DNA of 33,483 bases, taken from NCBI GenBank assembly GCA_903845045.1, contig CAIMWA010000092.1:1-33483 (forward strand), read 5' to 3'. The notes below the pieces were generated by a model. That model was not told the DNA's origin. It searched no databases and saw only the letters and a list, made by a program, of their open reading frames with translations. Positions within the stretch are counted from its first letter, which is position 1, and every line of letters starts with the position of its first letter. This document shows positions 30,766-33,483 of this stretch, in pieces. The position numbers and the translations under genes are program-made. The stretch is from an uncultured delta proteobacterium. Lineage in GTDB: Bacteria > Myxococcota_A > Polyangia > Polyangiales > Ga0077539.

Positions 30766-31437
30766 TCACTCGGCGAGGAGCACGGGCAGCAGCGCGATGC
30801 CGCCGGCGATGAACACCAGGTCGAAGACCACCAGCAGCTTGAACCAGTCGGCGATGTCGCTCACCGAGGCGCCGCCGAAGAGGTCCCGCGTCGCGACGAC
30901 GCCGCAGAGCAGCGCCGGCGACACCAGCGGGTAGAGCACCACCGCGAGCAACAGGTCCCGCGCGCGGGTCCTCGCGACGAGCGCGCCGAAGAGCGTTCCC
31001 GCGGCGACGAAGCCGATGGTGCCGAGCAGCAGCAGCGCAGCGAACGGAAGGAGGTGCGCCAGCAGCGGTGCGTGCAGCAGCAGCCCCACGAGCGGCGCCA
31101 CCACGCACTCGGTGATGAGCACAAAGATCAGCGCGCCGATGCCCTTGCCGATGAAGATCGCCGCGGGGGATGCGGGCGACAGCAGAACGGCCTTGAGGGC
31201 GCCCTCCTCACGCTCGCGGTCCCAGGTGCGTGAGAGGCCGAGGGTGCCGGCGAAGGCCACGGCGATCCAGAGCACGCCCGGGGCGACGCGCAGGCCCGTA
31301 GCCTCGTCGACGAAGAGCGACATCGATGACAGCACCGCCACGAGCGCAGCGAAGAGCGTCATCGTCGGCACGAGCTCCCGCACGCGGAGCTCGATGCGCA
31401 GGTCCTTGCGGGCGATGGCGAGGGCGTGGCGAAGCAT
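30766..31437 (-). CDS. ccmB: Heme exporter / cytochrome c maturation permease CcmB
   Basis: 223 residues, the normal CcmB length. CcmB is the membrane part of the CcmAB ABC complex, which with CcmC releases holo-CcmE during cytochrome c maturation. The start 'LRHALAIARKDLRIELRVRE' is typical, as are 'GLSRTWDREREEGALKAVLL' and 'LSPASPAAIFIGKGIGALIF', the cytoplasmic coupling region. Six membrane segments are visible ('LFAALVAVLSSMSLFV', 'PGVLWIAVAFAGTLGL', 'IGALIFVLITECVVAPLVGL', 'LPFAALLLLGTIGFVAAGTL', 'LLLAVVLYPLVSPALLCGVV', 'LLVVFDLVFIAGGIALLPVL'). It follows the TPR gene after 3 bases. CcmA and CcmC are not in the window. It converges with the kinase-like gene with a 13-base gap. Confidence 0.94.
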   Translation of the reverse strand: MLRHALAIARKDLRIELRVRELVPTMTLFAALVAVLSSMSLFVDEATGLRVAPGVLWIAVAFAGTLGLSRTWDREREEGALKAVLLSPASPAAIFIGKGIGALIFVLITECVVAPLVGLLLHAPLLAHLLPFAALLLLGTIGFVAAGTLFGALVARTRARDLLLAVVLYPLVSPALLCGVVATRDLFGGASVSDIADWFKLLVVFDLVFIAGGIALLPVLLAE

Positions 31438-31440
31438 GGC

Positions 31441-32694
31441 TCAGTGCCGCCGGCGAGCGGGCTGGTCGAGGTCGTGGAGTCGCTGCTCGATGGCCGCGCG
31501 CTCGGTCGCCGGTGCCGTCGCGAGCGCGGCGTTGAAGGCCTCGCGCGCCGCGGGACGGTCGCCATCCTCGGCGAGGATGATGCCGCGAAGCACGAGCGCC
31601 GCGGTCTCGCCCGGAGCGTCGCTCAGCACGCGATCGAGGTAGGCGCGCGCGAGGGCGTTCTGCTGCGTGCGGTGCGCGAGCTCGGCGGCGCGGAGGCGGT
31701 ACGTACGGTCCGCCGGGGCGCGGTCGATGGCGGCGTCCCACGCCTGCATCGCGTCGGGCTCGCGGTGCGTGTGCTCGAGCACCTCGGCGAGGCCGGCGTA
31801 CGCGCTGGCGTCGGTGCCGACCTGCTGCATCGCCCGACGGAAGGGCGCCTCGGCCTCGGCCCACTGCTGCTGCAGGAGCATCGCGCGACCGAGGCCCGCC
31901 TGCGCGCCGGGCTGCGTCCCGGAGCCCTGCACGGCGTGCTCGAAGGCCGCTCGCGCCGCTGCGCCGTCACCGCTCGCGACGAGGGCGTCGCCGAGCACCG
32001 TCAGCGCCTCGGGCCACCCCGGACGGTCGTCGTTGGCGCGACGAAGAAGCGGCAGCGCCGCGGCGACATCGTTGCGCCGGCGAAGCAGGAAGCGTCCCAG
32101 CGCCAGCGCGGAGATCGGGTCCGTCGGATCCGCCGCGACGGCGCTGCGGTACGCCGCCTCGGCATCGGGCAAGCGCCCCGCGGCCTCGGCGATCTCACCG
32201 AGCCCGACGAAGGGCTCGGGGCGATTCGGCATCGCCTGCGAAGCCGCACGGTAGGCCGTCTCGGCGGGCGCGAGCTCGGCAGCCATGCGCCGCGCGTCGG
32301 CCTCGGCGAGGTCGAGCTCGCCGTCCGGCGCACCCATGCCCCGCGCCGTGGTCAGCTCGCGGTCCGCGAGGGCCACGCGATGCCACACCAGGTACGCCCG
32401 CGCGAGGCACACGTGCCGGTCGCGACCCGGAGGGAGCGCGTTGCACGCAGCCTGCGCAGGGCGAAACGCCCCTTCGTCCAGGCGCACGCGCGCGAGCTCC
32501 CAGCGCCCGGCGACGTCCCGCGCCGTCGCGGCGGTGCGCGCCGCCTCGACGAAATGACCCGCGCGCCGGAGCGCCCGCGCGAGGGCCACCGGCGCCCAGG
32601 GGTCGTGCGAGGCACGCAGCGCGGGCAGCGCCGACTCCTGCGCCGCGGCGGTGAGCGGCATCGCCATGAGGACCAGTGCGGCAACGAACTTCAT
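31441..32694 (-). CDS. Exported TPR-repeat protein
   Basis: 417 residues from the ATG at 32694, which overlaps the stop of the HAD gene (ATGA, 32691-32694) and begins a Sec signal peptide ('MKFVAALVLMAMPLTAAAQE', cleavage near residue 18). The frame is open far upstream, but that part is the other frame of the HAD gene. About eight tetratricopeptide repeats are visible, e.g. 'PEPFVGLGEIAEAAGRLPDA', 'PISALALGRFLLRRRNDVAA', 'PEALTVLGDALVASGDGAAA' and 'ASAYAGLAEVLEHTHREPDA'. It is next to ccmB, and TPR proteins (CcmH/CcmI types) do serve in cytochrome c maturation, so such a role is possible. However, it lacks the membrane helices of CcmI, and generic periplasmic scaffolds look the same. Confidence 0.85.
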   Translation of the reverse strand: MKFVAALVLMAMPLTAAAQESALPALRASHDPWAPVALARALRRAGHFVEAARTAATARDVAGRWELARVRLDEGAFRPAQAACNALPPGRDRHVCLARAYLVWHRVALADRELTTARGMGAPDGELDLAEADARRMAAELAPAETAYRAASQAMPNRPEPFVGLGEIAEAAGRLPDAEAAYRSAVAADPTDPISALALGRFLLRRRNDVAAALPLLRRANDDRPGWPEALTVLGDALVASGDGAAARAAFEHAVQGSGTQPGAQAGLGRAMLLQQQWAEAEAPFRRAMQQVGTDASAYAGLAEVLEHTHREPDAMQAWDAAIDRAPADRTYRLRAAELAHRTQQNALARAYLDRVLSDAPGETAALVLRGIILAEDGDRPAAREAFNAALATAPATERAAIEQRLHDLDQPARRRH

Positions 32695-33483
32695 CGGACG
32701 TTCTCCAAGGGCGGTTCCAGCGCGGCGACGGTGCCATCGCGGAGCACGAGCAGTCGAGGGTGGCCGGCCATGGCGCGGGCCAGGGCGGGCGCCGGGTGAA
32801 CCAGCAGCGCCGCCTCGCAGCCTTGCAGGAACGGAGCATCCCAGCCTCCGTCGCCGAGGCCCAGCGCGGGAGGCCATGCACCCACCGCCTCGAGCGCGCG
32901 CACCTTGCCGGCGTGAAGCGGGATCGGCCCCGCGAGCGCAGCGCGGACATGAGCGTCGTCGACCGCAAGCTCGGCGCCGGACACCGAGGCGTAGGCCACG
33001 CCCGCCGCGTCCAACGTCCGCGCGACGGCAAGTCCGAGGCTGCCGCTGACGACGTGGACGGCGACGCCCGCGCGCGCAGCGAGATCGAACAGCGCCCGCA
33101 CGTCGGGTCGAACCCGTTCCCGCGCGGCGCCGGCGACGACGTCGACGAGGGCGTCGAGCTCCGCGACGCTGCGGTCTCCCAGCGCGCAGGCCTGCAGCTC
33201 GCAGATGCGCACGATGTCGATGTGTCCCGCCCGGTAGGCGTCGACGAACGCGTGCGCGAGGTCCGGGAGCGACGACGGCGCCGAGCTCCCGAGGAGCTCT
33301 CGCGCGTGACGCTGGAGGTCCTCGCGGGCGACGGGGCCGACCGGGTGCCGCGTCAGCGCCTCGATGAACAGGTCGTCGCCGATGTCTCCGCGCCAGATGG
33401 TGCCGTCGGCGTCGGTGGCGATGACGGCGCGGTGCGGCGGCGCGCAACCCAGCACGCCGTCGATGAACGGCCGGAGCGTCTCC
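32691..33483 (-). CDS. HAD-superfamily phosphatase (SerB-like), 5' end beyond window
   Basis: At least 254 residues. The frame is open to the right edge with sensible residues upstream of a GTG at 33455 ('ETLRPFIDGVLGCAPP'), and that GTG has no good ribosome site, so the true start is probably outside. All HAD motifs are present: motif I 'ATDADGTIWRGD' (Asp15 and Asp17 counted from the GTG), motif II 'VHVVSGSLG', the motif III Lys in 'LHAGKVRALEAVG' and motif IV 'LGLGDGGWDAPF'. The helical cap between motifs I and II is of type C1, as in phosphoserine phosphatase-like enzymes. The substrate is a phosphomonoester not determinable here. The stop overlaps the start of the TPR gene (ATGA). Confidence 0.88.
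   Translation of the reverse strand, partial: ETLRPFIDGVLGCAPPHRAVIATDADGTIWRGDIGDDLFIEALTRHPVGPVAREDLQRHARELLGSSAPSSLPDLAHAFVDAYRAGHIDIVRICELQACALGDRSVAELDALVDVVAGAARERVRPDVRALFDLAARAGVAVHVVSGSLGLAVARTLDAAGVAYASVSGAELAVDDAHVRAALAGPIPLHAGKVRALEAVGAWPPALGLGDGGWDAPFLQGCEAALLVHPAPALARAMAGHPRLLVLRDGTVAALEPPLENVR

Overview
The window is very GC-rich, densely coded DNA with strong G/C third-position bias and GTG/TTG starts. It encodes many lipoproteins with Asp-Ala-Gly linkers and Cys-rich 'NGCE...CG.CG..C' modules, an AgmX/PglI-type C-terminal domain and a complete type II secretion operon. Together these point to a myxobacterium (Myxococcota), most likely of the Polyangia/Sandaracinus kind. That placement is inferred from protein style, not from a marker-gene search. 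I see no rRNA, tRNA, CRISPR, insertion sequence or phage gene.

Layout. (1) 1-394: 3' end of a plus-strand gene with a proline-rich linker and a TonB/AgmX-like C-terminal domain. (2) 391-7285, minus: four predicted lipoproteins in tandem, namely a Cys-rich/FG-GAP repeat protein, an FGE-fold protein without the FGE cysteines, a TPR protein and a small Cys-rich protein. (3) 7348-9734, plus: trpS, with a membrane protein start-stop coupled to it. (4) 9743-14135, minus: a housekeeping and unknown block with an MFS transporter, two small unknown proteins, an RpoH-type sigma factor and rsmI. (5) 14278-28723, minus: a 14.4-kb type II secretion operon in the classical order gspC-D-E-F-(G-like)-G-H-I-J-K-L-M-N, with very short gaps or 4-base start/stop overlaps. 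(6) 28885-29703, minus: a secreted Cys-tailed protein just upstream of gspC. (7) 29799-30752, plus: a secreted protein with the active-site framework of FAM20/Four-jointed secretory kinases. (8) 30766-33483, minus: a HAD phosphatase (running off the window), a TPR protein and ccmB.

How the genes fit together. The secretion operon encodes the secretin (D), the inner-membrane platform (C, F, L, M, N), the ATPase (E) and the pseudopilus (G, H, I, J, K). The prepilin peptidase GspO is absent and must be encoded elsewhere if the system works. Between gspF and gspG lies an extra GspG-like protein that keeps the C-terminal GspG-type loop but has lost the prepilin cleavage site. The exported kinase-like protein and the Cys-tailed exported protein sit directly upstream of this operon, so a link to secreted cargo is possible but unproven.

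The observations I rate highest are the bacterial FAM20/Four-jointed-like exported kinase candidate, the non-prepilin GspG paralogue, the enlarged GspI, the four-lipoprotein cluster, and a recurring TAnnnT box 6-17 bases upstream of the first gene of several transcription units.
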